DNA of 64,000 nucleotides from Candidatus Zixiibacteriota bacterium (GTDB lineage: Bacteria > Zixibacteria > MSB-5A5 > GN15 > FEB-12): NCBI GenBank assembly GCA_022571985.1, contig JACZWU010000001.1, positions 591,501 to 655,500 of the forward strand. The letters are read 5' to 3'. The notes beneath the pieces are model-generated. The model was not told the DNA's origin. It did not search any database and was given only the letters and a program-made list of their open reading frames with translations. This document shows positions 7,837 through 17,348 of this stretch, one piece after another (position 1 is the first letter of the stretch; every line of letters begins with the position of its first letter). Made by a program: the position numbers and the translations under genes.

Positions 7837-10380
7837 GTGACTAAATATGCCTCATATATAGTTTTTCTGCTGATTTCCATTTTGGTGGCTTCTTTTTATG
7901 TTAACGGATTCGGGCCTATAGAAAGTCTCCAGAGCAGCATCAATGACAAACTTCAGAATCTGACCGCCTCGAATGAAATGGTTCAAAACGTAGTAATCGT
8001 AACAATCGACGGAGCTGCCCAGGACCAATACGGCAGCTGGCCCTGGGGTCATGACCGGATAGCAGATTTAACCGCAGCCATTGCAGGCGCCGAACCAAAA
8101 GTTATTGTGCTGGATTTTGAACTTCAGGAAAATGCTGCCCAGGAAAAAGCCGGTAATACCAAAATTTTGACAGAGCAGCTAAGCTGGATTGATAACTTAG
8201 TTATTCCCTATGATATCGCCTTAGCCACTTTCAGAAGCAGCCGCACCAGCAACCCCGATTATCTTTTTGATTATTCTTTGACGGTCAATGACCAATTAGG
8301 GCTTATGGAAGAGAATTCAAGTCTCTTAGCCCGCAAATTATTTTTACCTGCAGGTAAAGTGCTCAAGACCAGGCCCAAGCTTGGCTTTAGTTATATTATG
8401 CCGGATGATGATAGAATTTTGAGACACCAGTCGATGGTGATGAATTACGAAGGTTACTATTATCCATCGGTCGCCCTTATTGCTGCTGCTGTTTATGAAA
8501 AAGTACTGCCTGATATGGTGAAAATAACCGAAGGCCAAATTATAGAACTGGGCAGCAAGGTAACTATCCCAATAAATGAAAAAAGCGAGTTTTTCCTGAA
8601 TTTCTACAAAGAAAACCCGTTTATAAAATTTTCCGCCAGTCAGATTCTGGGTGAAGGCTTTAATTTTGGCCAGTTGGCCGGAAAAGCAGTTCTCATTACC
8701 GTTGATAAATTTGAATCTGCAGAATACTTTAAAACTCCCGTAAGCGATGAAACACCGAGACATCTGATAACTGCTACCACCTTGAGCAATCTCATAAACC
8801 GGGATATGATTACCATTGGTTTTAATTCAGTCTTGTTCAATCTGTTACTTTTGTTTTTGCTTGGCGGTATTTGCGCTTTTGTAATGCCCCAGATTTCACT
8901 CTTGTATCGCTTTGTCACACTCGGAATCGGGCTCTTCTTATTGATCAATATAAATTACTTTATGTTAAGTTCTTTCAACGTACTGGTTGAGCTATCATAT
9001 ATCGGATTGGAAATCTTCCTGTTTATGGCGGCCGCACCAATGTTAGAGACCAGCCTGGTATTGGGTGAAGAAGCCGAAGAAATCAGAAAGAAAAGAGCCA
9101 AAGAAAAAGCCAAGAAAAGAATGGAAAGACTTCGCCTTAAAGCCAAGTCTCAACCTGATGGAGCAGAAGCTGACGAACCGGTAGTAAGAGAAATTAAGGC
9201 CAGCAGCTCCGATCCTGAAAACGTGGCAACTGCTGTCCTTTCAGGAGAAGAGGTTAAAGTCACCAGCGCTATTGAGCAGGACCAGAAGGTCAAAAGCTCT
9301 CTTGGCGGTTCTACTGCCATTCCGTTTAACGATCATCAGTCGCTTAATCTGGATGGAGACGATTCCGGCGATGACCATAGCGAAGAAACCAGCGGGCTGT
9401 CACAGAAAATTAAACTCGATTCTGAACCTGAAATAATTGATCCGACGTCGCTTGACAAGGTGGCTGCAACTAACGATGAAGAAGATAGCGTTATTTTCGC
9501 TGGCAGCAATGATGGTTTTAATTCTACACCTCAGCCCGCAGACATTACGAAGCTCGGCAGGTATGAGGTTTCAGGCATTCTGGGCAAAGGCGCCATGGGC
9601 CAGGTTTACATGGGTAAAGACCCGGCTATTAACCGGCCGATTGCCTTAAAAACAATAAGACTCGACTTTGTAACAGACCCGACCGAAATGGCCGAGCTTA
9701 AAAAACGCCTGCATCTTGAAGCTCAGGCAGCCGGCCGGCTCTCTCATCCGAACATTGTGACTATTTACGACGTCGGCTCCGAAGGCGACCTGCAATATAT
9801 CGCCATGGAATATCTGGAAGGCCAGACACTGGAACAAATGATTAAGCGCAAAGTTAAATTCAACTATCGCATAATCGCGCAGATAATTGTTCAAATTTGC
9901 GCAGCTATGGACTACGCCCACAGACAGGGCATCGTCCACAGAGATATAAAACCGGCCAATATCATGATTCGCTCTGACTACCGCGTCAAAGTTATGGACT
10001 TTGGAATCGCTCGGGTGGAATCAAGCTCCATGACCAAAACTGGTATTGCCATGGGCACTCCCAACTATATTTCGCCTGAGCAGCTAAAAGGTAAGCGCGT
10101 AGATAATAAAGCTGATATATTCTCCTTAGGGGTAGTCATGTACGAGATGCTTTTAGGCAAACGGCCGTTTAAGGGCGAGAATATTACTTCACTGATCTAT
10201 TCGATAATCCATACTGAACCGGAAAAACCCTCAAGCGTCAATCCGCAGGTGCCTCTCTTGTTTGACCATATTGTTTTGCGCGCCCTGCAAAAAGACCCCA
10301 AAGACCGTTACCAGAACGCTCTGGATATAACTAATGATTTATCTGATTTTGTAGATTCGTTCAGCGCCAGAAAACATTAA
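7837..10380 (+). CDS. CHASE2-domain membrane Ser/Thr protein kinase
   Basis: An 847-residue protein starting with GTG, 5 bp after the previous stop. An N-terminal TM (about 5-23) leads to an extracytoplasmic CHASE2 sensor (about 30-325: VIVTIDGAAQDQYGSWPW, then KVIVLDFEL). Three TMs (about 335-405) and a charged linker (about 410-570) follow. The C-terminal kinase (about 575-840) has G-loop GKGAMGQVY, catalytic Lys in ALKTI, HRD at 701-703 (HRDIKPANIM), DFG at 721-723 and GTPNYISPEQ. All catalytic residues are present, so it should be active. CHASE2 is more usual on adenylate cyclases and histidine kinases, though CHASE2-STKs are known. The FHA and phosphoesterase genes upstream form one unit with it. 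The signal sensed is unknown. Confidence 0.9.
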   Translation: MTKYASYIVFLLISILVASFYVNGFGPIESLQSSINDKLQNLTASNEMVQNVVIVTIDGAAQDQYGSWPWGHDRIADLTAAIAGAEPKVIVLDFELQENAAQEKAGNTKILTEQLSWIDNLVIPYDIALATFRSSRTSNPDYLFDYSLTVNDQLGLMEENSSLLARKLFLPAGKVLKTRPKLGFSYIMPDDDRILRHQSMVMNYEGYYYPSVALIAAAVYEKVLPDMVKITEGQIIELGSKVTIPINEKSEFFLNFYKENPFIKFSASQILGEGFNFGQLAGKAVLITVDKFESAEYFKTPVSDETPRHLITATTLSNLINRDMITIGFNSVLFNLLLLFLLGGICAFVMPQISLLYRFVTLGIGLFLLININYFMLSSFNVLVELSYIGLEIFLFMAAAPMLETSLVLGEEAEEIRKKRAKEKAKKRMERLRLKAKSQPDGAEADEPVVREIKASSSDPENVATAVLSGEEVKVTSAIEQDQKVKSSLGGSTAIPFNDHQSLNLDGDDSGDDHSEETSGLSQKIKLDSEPEIIDPTSLDKVAATNDEEDSVIFAGSNDGFNSTPQPADITKLGRYEVSGILGKGAMGQVYMGKDPAINRPIALKTIRLDFVTDPTEMAELKKRLHLEAQAAGRLSHPNIVTIYDVGSEGDLQYIAMEYLEGQTLEQMIKRKVKFNYRIIAQIIVQICAAMDYAHRQGIVHRDIKPANIMIRSDYRVKVMDFGIARVESSSMTKTGIAMGTPNYISPEQLKGKRVDNKADIFSLGVVMYEMLLGKRPFKGENITSLIYSIIHTEPEKPSSVNPQVPLLFDHIVLRALQKDPKDRYQNALDITNDLSDFVDSFSARKH

Positions 10381-10394
10381 CAGAGAATCACGGA

Positions 10395-10847
10395 TTATTC
10401 TTTTTCTTTCCTGCTTGAAAGAATATCTTCGGCCAAAGACATGGCCACCCCTGACAGCATCGCCTCTACTCCCAACTTAGTGAAATCCGAAGATATCAAC
10501 TCACGGTTCATTGCGGCATAAGAAGAGCATGATGCCCCCCGCTCCACTACCAGTCCCGAAAGCCTCTCCGGAGATTCGGCCACAAAGGTAACTTCTCCAA
10601 GCTCGTCAGAGACAACATAGCCGGTGCAATTATGAAGCTGAAGATGGACATTCCCGGCATAGACAACAATCAGCATGCCCCTCCCGCGCCCCAGATCAGT
10701 CTCAGTATATATCTGAAGTGTTAAAGAGCGTCTCTCTTCTTTATTGACAACTTTGATACGATAATGATCTGTGTCGTGGATTACTTTGACTGCCCCCAAA
10801 ACAGATGCAATTTTTTCCAGATCTTTTTTCCCAAGAGCGTCGGACAT
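10395..10847 (-). CDS. Hypothetical protein, last gene of the fur-purine operon
   Basis: A 150-residue soluble protein with no signal peptide or TM. The middle looks beta-rich (YRIKVVNKEERRSLTLQIY, GMLIVVYAGNVHLQLHNC), and two Cys lie in HNCTGY and ASCSSYAA. The C-terminal ~35 residues look helical. I recognise no family. It is 9 bp downstream of tatA, so it is probably co-transcribed, and it converges on the CHASE2 kinase with 14 bp between stop codons. It could be a small regulatory or binding protein; nothing more can be supported. Confidence 0.7.
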   Translation of the reverse strand: MSDALGKKDLEKIASVLGAVKVIHDTDHYRIKVVNKEERRSLTLQIYTETDLGRGRGMLIVVYAGNVHLQLHNCTGYVVSDELGEVTFVAESPERLSGLVVERGASCSSYAAMNRELISSDFTKLGVEAMLSGVAMSLAEDILSSRKEKE

Positions 10848-10856
10848 AATTCTTAC

Positions 10857-11093
10857 TTAGTTGTCTTTGTTCCGGGGCTTGGTACCTGGCTGAGAATTTG
10901 ACGGCGTAGAATTACTGCTGGGATTGTCGTCTAAACCCTCTTTGAGTTCGTCTGAGGTGTCTTTGATAGCTTTCTTGAACTCTCTTATACCTTTACCCAT
11001 CCCCTGAGCGATCTCAGGCAGCCTGCGGGCGCCAAACAGCAAGAGCACGGCTACAAATATTAATATTAATTCTCCCGGTCCCAATCCAAACAT
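10857..11093 (-). CDS. tatA: Sec-independent protein translocase TatA/E
   Basis: A 78-residue protein with the standard TatA layout: a single N-terminal TM ([16 protein letters not shown]), the conserved [20 protein letters not shown] hinge and amphipathic helix, then a polar Ser/Asn/Pro-rich tail (about 52-78). TatA forms the pore-lining oligomer of the twin-arginine translocase that exports folded proteins. TatB and TatC are not nearby. It sits 29 bp after the DUF4321 gene in the long minus-strand operon. Confidence 0.93.
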   Translation of the reverse strand: MFGLGPGELILIFVAVLLLFGARRLPEIAQGMGKGIREFKKAIKDTSDELKEGLDDNPSSNSTPSNSQPGTKPRNKDN

Positions 11094-11122
11094 AATGACC
11101 TCCTTACAAGCCTAATTTTGGC

Positions 11123-11389
11123 TTATAAATACCACCACCTGAAATATATCATTACCAATATAACTGCCAGAGCAGATAGTAAATTTATTTTTAACATCAA
11201 TCCCACTGTAAATGAGATAGCATAGAAATCAACTTTTAGTGTCTGAAAGCCAATTTCGATTGATTTCGAAAACAATGTCTTGGCAGCTCCATCCGGCAGG
11301 TAAGTAGCTATAATTTCTCCCAGAAGACCGCCGATGACAGCGCCCAATATCAGCGCTACTGTGATAAACATAACTTCGCGTCTTTTCAT
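11123..11389 (-). CDS. DUF4321-type small membrane protein
   Basis: An 88-residue protein with an N-terminal TM containing the Gly-rich 'LGAVIGGLLGEI' motif, a middle hydrophobic segment and a C-terminal TM ending in RWWYL. This matches the DUF4321 family as I recall it, whose function is unknown. Its start overlaps the purQ stop by 4 bp and tatA begins 29 bp downstream. Confidence 0.75.
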   Translation of the reverse strand: MKRREVMFITVALILGAVIGGLLGEIIATYLPDGAAKTLFSKSIEIGFQTLKVDFYAISFTVGLMLKINLLSALAVILVMIYFRWWYL

Positions 11390-12099
11390 GCCTTACCTGC
11401 TGTGGTCAAAGTCAAAAGTGCTGCTCTGACAGACTCAAAAACTTTTAAGCCGTCGACAGAACCGAGTATTTTCTCTGCTGCTCTTTCCGGGTGCGGCATC
11501 ATGCCCAGCACATTTCGTTCCATGTTTACAATCCCCGCTATATTATTAACCGAGCCGTTTGGATTAGACTCTTTGGTCAGATTTCCTTCATCGTCACAGT
11601 AACGGAAAAGTACCCGGCCGTCGTCTTCGAGCTGCCTTAGTTCCTCACCGATACTGTAGTAATTGCCGTCACCATGGGCGATGGGCATTTTGATAACGGC
11701 CTCGGAGGCATAGGCATTGGTAAAAGCAGAGCTGGTCTCTTCAACTTTTAAATAGACGTCATGGGCACGGAATCTGATAGAGTCGTTACGAATCAATGCT
11801 CCCGGCAAAAGTCCGCATTCTGTCAGCATCTGAAAACCGTTGCAGATGCCGAGAACCAAACCGCCGGAATTGGCAAACTTTATGACAGCTTCCATAATCG
11901 GCGAGAATCTGGCTATTGCCCCCGAACGCAGGTAGTCACCATAAGAGAATCCTCCCGGCAGAATAATCAGCTCACAGTTCTTTAGGTCAGTCGATTTATG
12001 CCAGAGAAATTCAACTTCTTCAGCCATAACGTGCCGGACCAAGGCATAGGCGTCGTAATCGCAATTGGAACCGGGAAAGGTGACAACTCCGACTTTCAT
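11386..12099 (-). CDS. purQ: Phosphoribosylformylglycinamidine synthase, glutaminase subunit PurQ
   Basis: A 237-residue class I glutamine amidotransferase. The nucleophile C86 is in VLGICNGFQ, the N-terminal motif is VTFPGSNCD, and the His-Glu pair is in MMPHPERA near the C-terminus. PurQ releases ammonia from glutamine for the PurL synthase, which makes FGAM from FGAR in step 4 of purine synthesis. Separate PurS, PurQ and small PurL subunits are the Gram-positive/archaeal-type arrangement. PurS is encoded directly upstream with a 1-base overlap; purL is not in this window. Confidence 0.96.
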   Translation of the reverse strand: MKVGVVTFPGSNCDYDAYALVRHVMAEEVEFLWHKSTDLKNCELIILPGGFSYGDYLRSGAIARFSPIMEAVIKFANSGGLVLGICNGFQMLTECGLLPGALIRNDSIRFRAHDVYLKVEETSSAFTNAYASEAVIKMPIAHGDGNYYSIGEELRQLEDDGRVLFRYCDDEGNLTKESNPNGSVNNIAGIVNMERNVLGMMPHPERAAEKILGSVDGLKVFESVRAALLTLTTAGKA

Positions 12100-12350
12100 T
12101 ATTGTTTTTCCACTCTATAATTTTCAATTACAGGATTTGCCAGAAGCTTTGAGCAGATTTCGTCAATGCGGCTATCCATATCAGAACCGTTTGCCTCAAT
12201 TTCAAGTTCAAAAAACCGGCCGGTCCGGACCGATAGAAACTCACTATAGCCCATTTGAGACAGAGCTTTCTGGATAGTCTTGCCTTCCGGGTCTAATACC
12301 CCGTCTTTTAACTTTACGTAAACTGTTGCTTTTTTAAGACTTCCACTCAT
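12099..12350 (-). CDS. purS: Phosphoribosylformylglycinamidine synthase subunit PurS
   Basis: An 83-residue protein of the usual PurS size. Hallmarks are 'KLKDGVLDPEGKTIQKAL' and 'LLANPVIENYRVE' at the end. The small PurS dimer bridges PurQ and PurL and helps channel ammonia. It lies 7 bp after pssA and overlaps purQ by one base, so the two are translationally coupled. Confidence 0.95.
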   Translation of the reverse strand: MSGSLKKATVYVKLKDGVLDPEGKTIQKALSQMGYSEFLSVRTGRFFELEIEANGSDMDSRIDEICSKLLANPVIENYRVEKQ

Positions 12351-12357
12351 TTTCTTG

Positions 12358-13125
12358 CTAACTCGTTTCGCTCTCTCCCGCCTTGCGGGTAACTTTTACC
12401 ACCCCTTTGGCAAAAAGCCGGTATAGCTCTCTTACCATACCATACAATATATATAGCGCCAATATGGGAAACAACATCAGCCTTGGCCAGAATAAGATAG
12501 CGCCGGCGGCTGCTATCATGAAAAGCAGCTTAATTCGCCCCTGCTTGGACTGGAAATTCTGTGGAAAGGTGTCATATTCGACCTGAGAAACCATCAGGAA
12601 GGCAAACAGGATTATCATAGAGACCAGCCATTCGCCGTACTGCATACTGCCCCATAACTTATAACTAAGGATAATAAACGAAATCATGGCCAGAGCTGCT
12701 CCGGGTACAGGCAGTCCCACAAAGCCTTTTTTCTCTTCGGTGTCAGCGTACAGATTAAATTTGGCCAGCCGAAATCCGGCCGCGACAACATAAACGGCAG
12801 TAATAATAATCCAGCCCATCTTGCCCAACGAAGCCAGCTGCAGTGAATTTATTAAGACAGCCGGTGCCACTCCAAACGATAGAAAATCCGCCAGAGAATC
12901 CAGCTCGATACCGAACTTGCTGGAGACGCCGCTGAGTCTGGCTACTTTGCCATCAAGCACGTCTAAGAAACCTGCCAGCATAATAAACCAGCAGGCGTTG
13001 AGAACTTCTCCGTCTAATGTCTGAAGTATCGCTACAAAGCCGCAGACAGCATTGAGCATAGTAAAGGTGCCCGGGAAAATCTCGCGGTACTTTGATACCT
13101 GCTTGTTATTTGTTTGAGTCGACAT
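12358..13125 (-). CDS. pssA: CDP-diacylglycerol-serine O-phosphatidyltransferase
   Basis: An integral membrane enzyme of about 255 residues. The CDP-alcohol phosphotransferase signature is complete (DVLDGKVARLSG, then G-x3-D-x3-D in GIELDSLADF), followed by several TM helices. It makes phosphatidylserine from CDP-diacylglycerol and serine. I place the start at the ATG at 13125 (MSTQTNNK): it has CTGAG just upstream and falls 7 bp after the psd stop. An in-frame ATG at 13158 would add 11 residues inside psd and has no ribosome binding site. Directly upstream is psd, so the operon covers both steps to phosphatidylethanolamine. Confidence 0.93.
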   Translation of the reverse strand: MSTQTNNKQVSKYREIFPGTFTMLNAVCGFVAILQTLDGEVLNACWFIMLAGFLDVLDGKVARLSGVSSKFGIELDSLADFLSFGVAPAVLINSLQLASLGKMGWIIITAVYVVAAGFRLAKFNLYADTEEKKGFVGLPVPGAALAMISFIILSYKLWGSMQYGEWLVSMIILFAFLMVSQVEYDTFPQNFQSKQGRIKLLFMIAAAGAILFWPRLMLFPILALYILYGMVRELYRLFAKGVVKVTRKAGESETS

Positions 13126-13132
13126 CTCAGTT

Positions 13133-13789
13133 TTAAACAGCCGAGGGCAGGCGGCCAATAATGGTCAGGCCGCCGGTGACATGCTCTCCTTTTTTTATTT
13201 CAAGTTTTGTTCCAAGTGGCAGAATCATATCCGCCCTGGAACCAAATCTTATTAAGCCGTAGCGTTCACCGGTGTCGCACGACTGTCCTACTTTCAACTT
13301 ACAGATAATTCGTCTGGCAATCAAACCGGCAATCTGCTTAAATGCTATTTTGACGCCTGATTCCGTAATCAGCCCGACTTCGGTCTGTTCGTTTGCCTCC
13401 GATGCTTCCTCTTTAAAAGCCGACAGAAATTTACCAGTTTTATAATTTACGTACTCGATTCTACCTGCCACCGGAATACGATTTATGTGCACATCAAAGA
13501 TAGTCAAAAAAATCGAGACCTGAATCGCCGGAGCTTTCAAAAAATGGTGGTCTGATATTTCGCTTATGCCGACAACGAAGCCATCCGCCGGCGAGACTAA
13601 TATATCACGTCCCTCCGGAATTTTCCGGTTGGGGTCCCTGAAAAACAAAGCCATATACAAAGTCAATACTGTTGCAAAAAGCGCGGCCGACAGCAGCCAG
13701 ATGTTGTCACTGAGATACCTGCCGGCAAACAAAACGGCGGTCACAATAAAACTTCCGATTACAAATGGCCAACCTTCTCTGGCTATCAC
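13133..13789 (-). CDS. psd: Phosphatidylserine decarboxylase, short proenzyme form
   Basis: A 218-residue protein of the short Psd class. Two N-terminal TMs (about 8-24, 31-50) come first, then RDPNR, SPADGFVVGI and 'FLTIFDVHINRIPVAGRIEY'. The self-cleavage site is in GLIRFGSRADMILP, where the G183-S184 bond would break to give the beta chain and a pyruvoyl-capped 34-residue alpha chain. It decarboxylates phosphatidylserine to phosphatidylethanolamine at the inner membrane. It overlaps purB by 4 bp and precedes pssA. Confidence 0.95.
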   Translation of the reverse strand: MIAREGWPFVIGSFIVTAVLFAGRYLSDNIWLLSAALFATVLTLYMALFFRDPNRKIPEGRDILVSPADGFVVGISEISDHHFLKAPAIQVSIFLTIFDVHINRIPVAGRIEYVNYKTGKFLSAFKEEASEANEQTEVGLITESGVKIAFKQIAGLIARRIICKLKVGQSCDTGERYGLIRFGSRADMILPLGTKLEIKKGEHVTGGLTIIGRLPSAV

Positions 13790-15081
13790 TTGCTGAAAAC
13801 CCGCTTGAAAATCTTGTCAACATTACGCACGAACGGTTTGAGTTCAAAACATTTTTCGATTTCGTTCTTCTTTAGATACTTGCTGATCTCTTTATCTTTT
13901 AAGACTGCCTCTTTAAAAGACAGATTTTTTTCTATGGCCGCCAGGCCGTGCTTCTGAACTATCTTGTATGCTTTTTCTCTGGAGCCGATTGTCTCTGTAA
14001 GTTTTAAGAGCAACCGCTGAGAAAAGACCAGACCGCCCCGGAAGTATATATTTTCCAGCATTCTCTCTTTGTTAATAACCAGCCCTGACATCAGCCCGAT
14101 AAACTTATGGAGCGAGTAATCGATTAAAGTTGTAGCATCGGGGAAAATAATTCTTTCAACCGATGAATGCGCTATATCCCGTTCATGCCAGAGGGGAATG
14201 TTTTCCATAGCGCTTAAGGCGTAGCCCCTGAGCAGTCTTGCGATCCCGGTTATACGCTCGGCGGTGATTGGGTTTTTCTTATGCGGCATTGACGACGAGC
14301 CTTTTTGACCTTTTGTAAAACCTTCGTACATTTCGCCAATCTCTGTTCGCTGCAGGTTTCTTATCTCAGTCGCAAATTTCTCAAGCGAGGAGCCTAAAAT
14401 TGCTATTGAAGTTATAAAGGCGGCGTGGCGGTCACGTTGTATTACCTGCGTAGAAACTTCGGCAGCTTTTAATCCCAGCCGCTTACAAACGGCTGCTTCT
14501 ACTTTGGGGTCAACGTTGGCAAAATTGCCGACTGCACCTGAGAGCTTGCCCACAGAGATTCCTGCCGTGGCAGCTTTAAATCTGGCCTGACTTCGTTTCA
14601 GTTCAGTATACCAGACCGAAAATTTCAGACCGACTGTCATCGGCTCGGCTAAGACGCCATGAGTGCGCCCGATGCAGGGTACGTTTTTGTATTTTTTGGC
14701 CAGCTGCGCCACGACTTTAATCGCTGCAGCTAATTTTTTGTCTATAATTCCGGCCGCTTCTTTGATACGTAATGAGAGCGCCGTATCGACTACATCTGAA
14801 GAAGTCAATCCGAAGTGTAAATATTTAGCATCGCTGCCTATTGATTTACTGACGCTGCTTAAAAAAGCCAGCACATCATGGTTGACTTCTTTTTCAATCC
14901 TGTCGATTTCGGAAACTTTGAACTTGGCTTTCTTTTCAATAGAACGGGCAGCAGAGGCAGGAATCATCTTATGCTTTGCCATTGCCCGGGCAGCTTCTAT
15001 CTCGACTTTAAGCCAGCTCTTATATTTGTTTTCTTCAGACCAGAGCTTACCCATTTCGGGCAGGGTATAGCGCTCTATCAT
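13786..15081 (-). CDS. purB: Adenylosuccinate lyase
   Basis: A 431-residue enzyme of the fumarase/aspartase superfamily. It has the N-terminal motif [20 protein letters not shown], the substrate loop [17 protein letters not shown] and the signature loop [17 protein letters not shown] with the catalytic Ser. It removes fumarate from SAICAR and from adenylosuccinate (purine steps 8 and 12). It overlaps both neighbours (fsa upstream, psd downstream) by 4 bp. Together with purS and purQ it makes this operon partly a purine operon. Confidence 0.96.
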   Translation of the reverse strand: MIERYTLPEMGKLWSEENKYKSWLKVEIEAARAMAKHKMIPASAARSIEKKAKFKVSEIDRIEKEVNHDVLAFLSSVSKSIGSDAKYLHFGLTSSDVVDTALSLRIKEAAGIIDKKLAAAIKVVAQLAKKYKNVPCIGRTHGVLAEPMTVGLKFSVWYTELKRSQARFKAATAGISVGKLSGAVGNFANVDPKVEAAVCKRLGLKAAEVSTQVIQRDRHAAFITSIAILGSSLEKFATEIRNLQRTEIGEMYEGFTKGQKGSSSMPHKKNPITAERITGIARLLRGYALSAMENIPLWHERDIAHSSVERIIFPDATTLIDYSLHKFIGLMSGLVINKERMLENIYFRGGLVFSQRLLLKLTETIGSREKAYKIVQKHGLAAIEKNLSFKEAVLKDKEISKYLKKNEIEKCFELKPFVRNVDKIFKRVFSK

Positions 15082-15728
15082 TTATTTGCCTGAGAGTTTT
15101 TGTAGTCAGACAAGAATTTCTCCAGCCCGATATCGGTCAGCGGATGTTTAATCAGCTGGTGAATCACGCTAAGCGGCATAGTGCAGACATCGGCACCTAT
15201 AAGAGCTGATTCTACAACGTGCAGAGGATGCCTGACCGAGGCTACCAGCACTTCTGTTTTAAACTGATAGTTAGCGTAGATCGTCACTATCTGTTCAATT
15301 AATTCCATTCCCGAAGTAGAGATATCGTCGAGCCTGCCAATAAATGGCGAGACATAAGCAGCCCCGGCTTTGGCCACTAAAAGCGCCTGCGATGCCGAAA
15401 AAACCAGAGTTGAATTGACCGGAATTTTTCTGTCAGCCAGAGTTTTGACAGCTTTTAATCCTTCGGCAATAGTCGGAATTTTAATTACAATATTCTCTGC
15501 AATTTTGATCAGCTCGTCACTCTCGGCAATCATGGCGTCATGCTCGGTTGAGATAACTTCGGCAGAAACCGGTCCGGGCACAATTTTGCAGATTTCTTCC
15601 AAAAGCTTTCGGTAGGGCATAGTTTCTTTGGCGGCGAGTGAGGGATTGGTAGTGACACCATCAAGCACGCCCATATCCATAGCTTCTTTAATTTGATTAA
15701 GATTGCAAGTGTCGATAAAAAACTTCAT
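15078..15728 (-). CDS. fsa: Transaldolase / fructose-6-phosphate aldolase family protein
   Basis: A 216-residue protein of the short TalC/FSA subfamily. It starts [20 protein letters not shown], with GVTTNPSL. The Schiff-base lysine is K83 in [15 protein letters not shown], and the phosphate site is in SPFIGRLDD. Short members act as transaldolases (sedoheptulose-7-P + GAP to F6P + E4P) or as fructose-6-P aldolases; sequence alone does not settle which, though the family is usually annotated as transaldolase. It overlaps truA and purB by 4 bp each. Confidence 0.92.
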   Translation of the reverse strand: MKFFIDTCNLNQIKEAMDMGVLDGVTTNPSLAAKETMPYRKLLEEICKIVPGPVSAEVISTEHDAMIAESDELIKIAENIVIKIPTIAEGLKAVKTLADRKIPVNSTLVFSASQALLVAKAGAAYVSPFIGRLDDISTSGMELIEQIVTIYANYQFKTEVLVASVRHPLHVVESALIGADVCTMPLSVIHQLIKHPLTDIGLEKFLSDYKNSQANK

Positions 15729-16510
15729 TTACTTTCTTCCTCTTTATAACTGACTGAAACCAAATACAAGCCCTGGGACGGAGCGGTAAACAAGGCCCTG
15801 TCCTTATCAGGAGAGCTTAACATATTTTTGAAATCGTCCAAAGTCAAGTTGCAGCTGTTCTGGTCCTGGTTTTCTGTGGCCAGATTTATCATACAGCCAA
15901 CCAAAGAGCGTACCATAGAGTGCAAAAACCTGTTGCCAACAATGTCATAGGTAAAAAGCGGTCCATGAATTTGCCACTCAGAATGCTCAATTTTGCAGCG
16001 GTTGTTGTCTTTAAGCGAGGCTGTCACACAGAAAGCTGAAAAATCGTGTTCCCCTGTCAAAATTGCAGCAGCCTGATTCAGCTTTTCTAAAGAAATTCGC
16101 CGGTTATCCTCCCAGCGCAGATTTCTGTAAATAGCAGATTTTTCAGTGGCATAAAGATAACGATAATGCCGCGAAACAGCATCATTCCGGGAGCGAAAAT
16201 CAAAATTTACTTCGACTGCTGACTTTATTATTATTTCACGCGGCAGAAAGTTATTTATGGCATCTTTGAATCTGCCGGCTTCCAGACGGTGCTCAATCTT
16301 AAAATTTGCCACCTGCCCTAAAGCATGTACACCGGCATCGGTCCGTCCTGCCCCGTGAATCCTGACTTTCTGAGCGGTGATTTTATAAATTGCTTTTTCT
16401 ATTGCATCCTGAATTGTCGAAGATACAGCCTGTGACTGCCAGCCGGAAAAGTTGGTTCCTTCGTATTCTATTAAGAGCTTAATATTTTTTTCTGCCATAT
16501 ATAAATACAA
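15725..16510 (-). CDS. truA: tRNA pseudouridine(38-40) synthase TruA
   Basis: A 261-residue protein. The catalytic Asp lies in [19 protein letters not shown] (D58). Other family motifs are [14 protein letters not shown] at the N-terminus, [15 protein letters not shown] in the middle and [14 protein letters not shown]. It converts U38-U40 of the tRNA anticodon arm to pseudouridine. A second ATG at 16498 (MAEKN) gives a better family N-terminus, and neither start has a clear ribosome binding site. It begins 6 bp after ecfT and overlaps fsa by 4 bp. Confidence 0.95.
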   Translation of the reverse strand: MYLYMAEKNIKLLIEYEGTNFSGWQSQAVSSTIQDAIEKAIYKITAQKVRIHGAGRTDAGVHALGQVANFKIEHRLEAGRFKDAINNFLPREIIIKSAVEVNFDFRSRNDAVSRHYRYLYATEKSAIYRNLRWEDNRRISLEKLNQAAAILTGEHDFSAFCVTASLKDNNRCKIEHSEWQIHGPLFTYDIVGNRFLHSMVRSLVGCMINLATENQDQNSCNLTLDDFKNMLSSPDKDRALFTAPSQGLYLVSVSYKEEESK

Positions 16511-16516
16511 CCAATA

Positions 16517-17317
16517 TCAGGTTATGTAAAACAGAGCCAGTAAAAGAGCAACGCTGGTCAGAGAGAAAACGGTTTCATTCAGTCCGAAATTCTTGAGACT
16601 GAAGTAGGTTCTTGACCTGTTTTTGCCGTAGCCGCGATTTTCAATCGCTTGCGCTATTTCGTCGGCACGCCCGGCTGTGGCTACAAAAACGGGAATTATA
16701 ATACTCGATGATTTCTTAATACGATTATACAAAGAGCCGCCGAAACTGGCTCCCCTGAGTATCTGAGCATTTTTTATAGTCTTAAACTCTTCGTATAAAA
16801 CCGGTATAAATCGAATGGCTATAAACAAAATCAAAGCTATATCATCAACCGGCAATTTTATCTTTTTTAGCGGGTTCATAATCTTGGCCAGAGAGTCAGC
16901 CAGTTCCGATGGTGAACTGGTCAGGGTTATCAAAAAAACAATCGAGACAAATAAAACCAGTCTCAGCGAATAGAAGACACCATAATGCAAAGCGCCCTCG
17001 GTCAGCTCATATGAAAAGATTGAAAATATCACCTGGCTGCCCTCGCCTGAAAAAATAAGATGAAATACTAATGTAAAAGCGACCAGCCACAAGATTGGCT
17101 TGAATCTTTCAATAAGAATACTTTTTGAGATTCCAGACTGCAGCAGAGCAGCTATCAAAATTACGAAAGTTGACAGGTAGAAGAGATACGATTTAGTAAA
17201 TAAAGCTAATACCAAAACCAATAAAACGGGAATAATTTTGGCGCGACTGTCGAGCCGATGCAGGAAAGAATCAAGCGGACGGTATTGTCCTAAGAGCACC
17301 TGGCTGCTGTTTATCAT
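16517..17317 (-). CDS. ecfT: Energy-coupling factor transporter transmembrane protein EcfT
   Basis: About 266 residues with 5-6 TMs. The cytoplasmic coupling-helix motifs are present in their usual places: 'AQILRGASFGG' and 'AIENRGYGKNR' (the two x-R-G motifs that contact the ATPases). EcfT links two ABC ATPases to a substrate-binding S component for vitamins or Ni/Co. No EcfA ATPase or S component is in the window. I start at the ATG at 17317; a TTG at 17329 is possible. It begins 31 bp after the FeoB-associated gene and so appears to share the fur-feo transcript. Its substrate could be a metal or a vitamin; this is open. Confidence 0.88.
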   Translation of the reverse strand: MINSSQVLLGQYRPLDSFLHRLDSRAKIIPVLLVLVLALFTKSYLFYLSTFVILIAALLQSGISKSILIERFKPILWLVAFTLVFHLIFSGEGSQVIFSIFSYELTEGALHYGVFYSLRLVLFVSIVFLITLTSSPSELADSLAKIMNPLKKIKLPVDDIALILFIAIRFIPVLYEEFKTIKNAQILRGASFGGSLYNRIKKSSSIIIPVFVATAGRADEIAQAIENRGYGKNRSRTYFSLKNFGLNETVFSLTSVALLLALFYIT

Positions 17318-17348
17318 AACCTGAATCAATCAAATTTTGACAGCGAAA

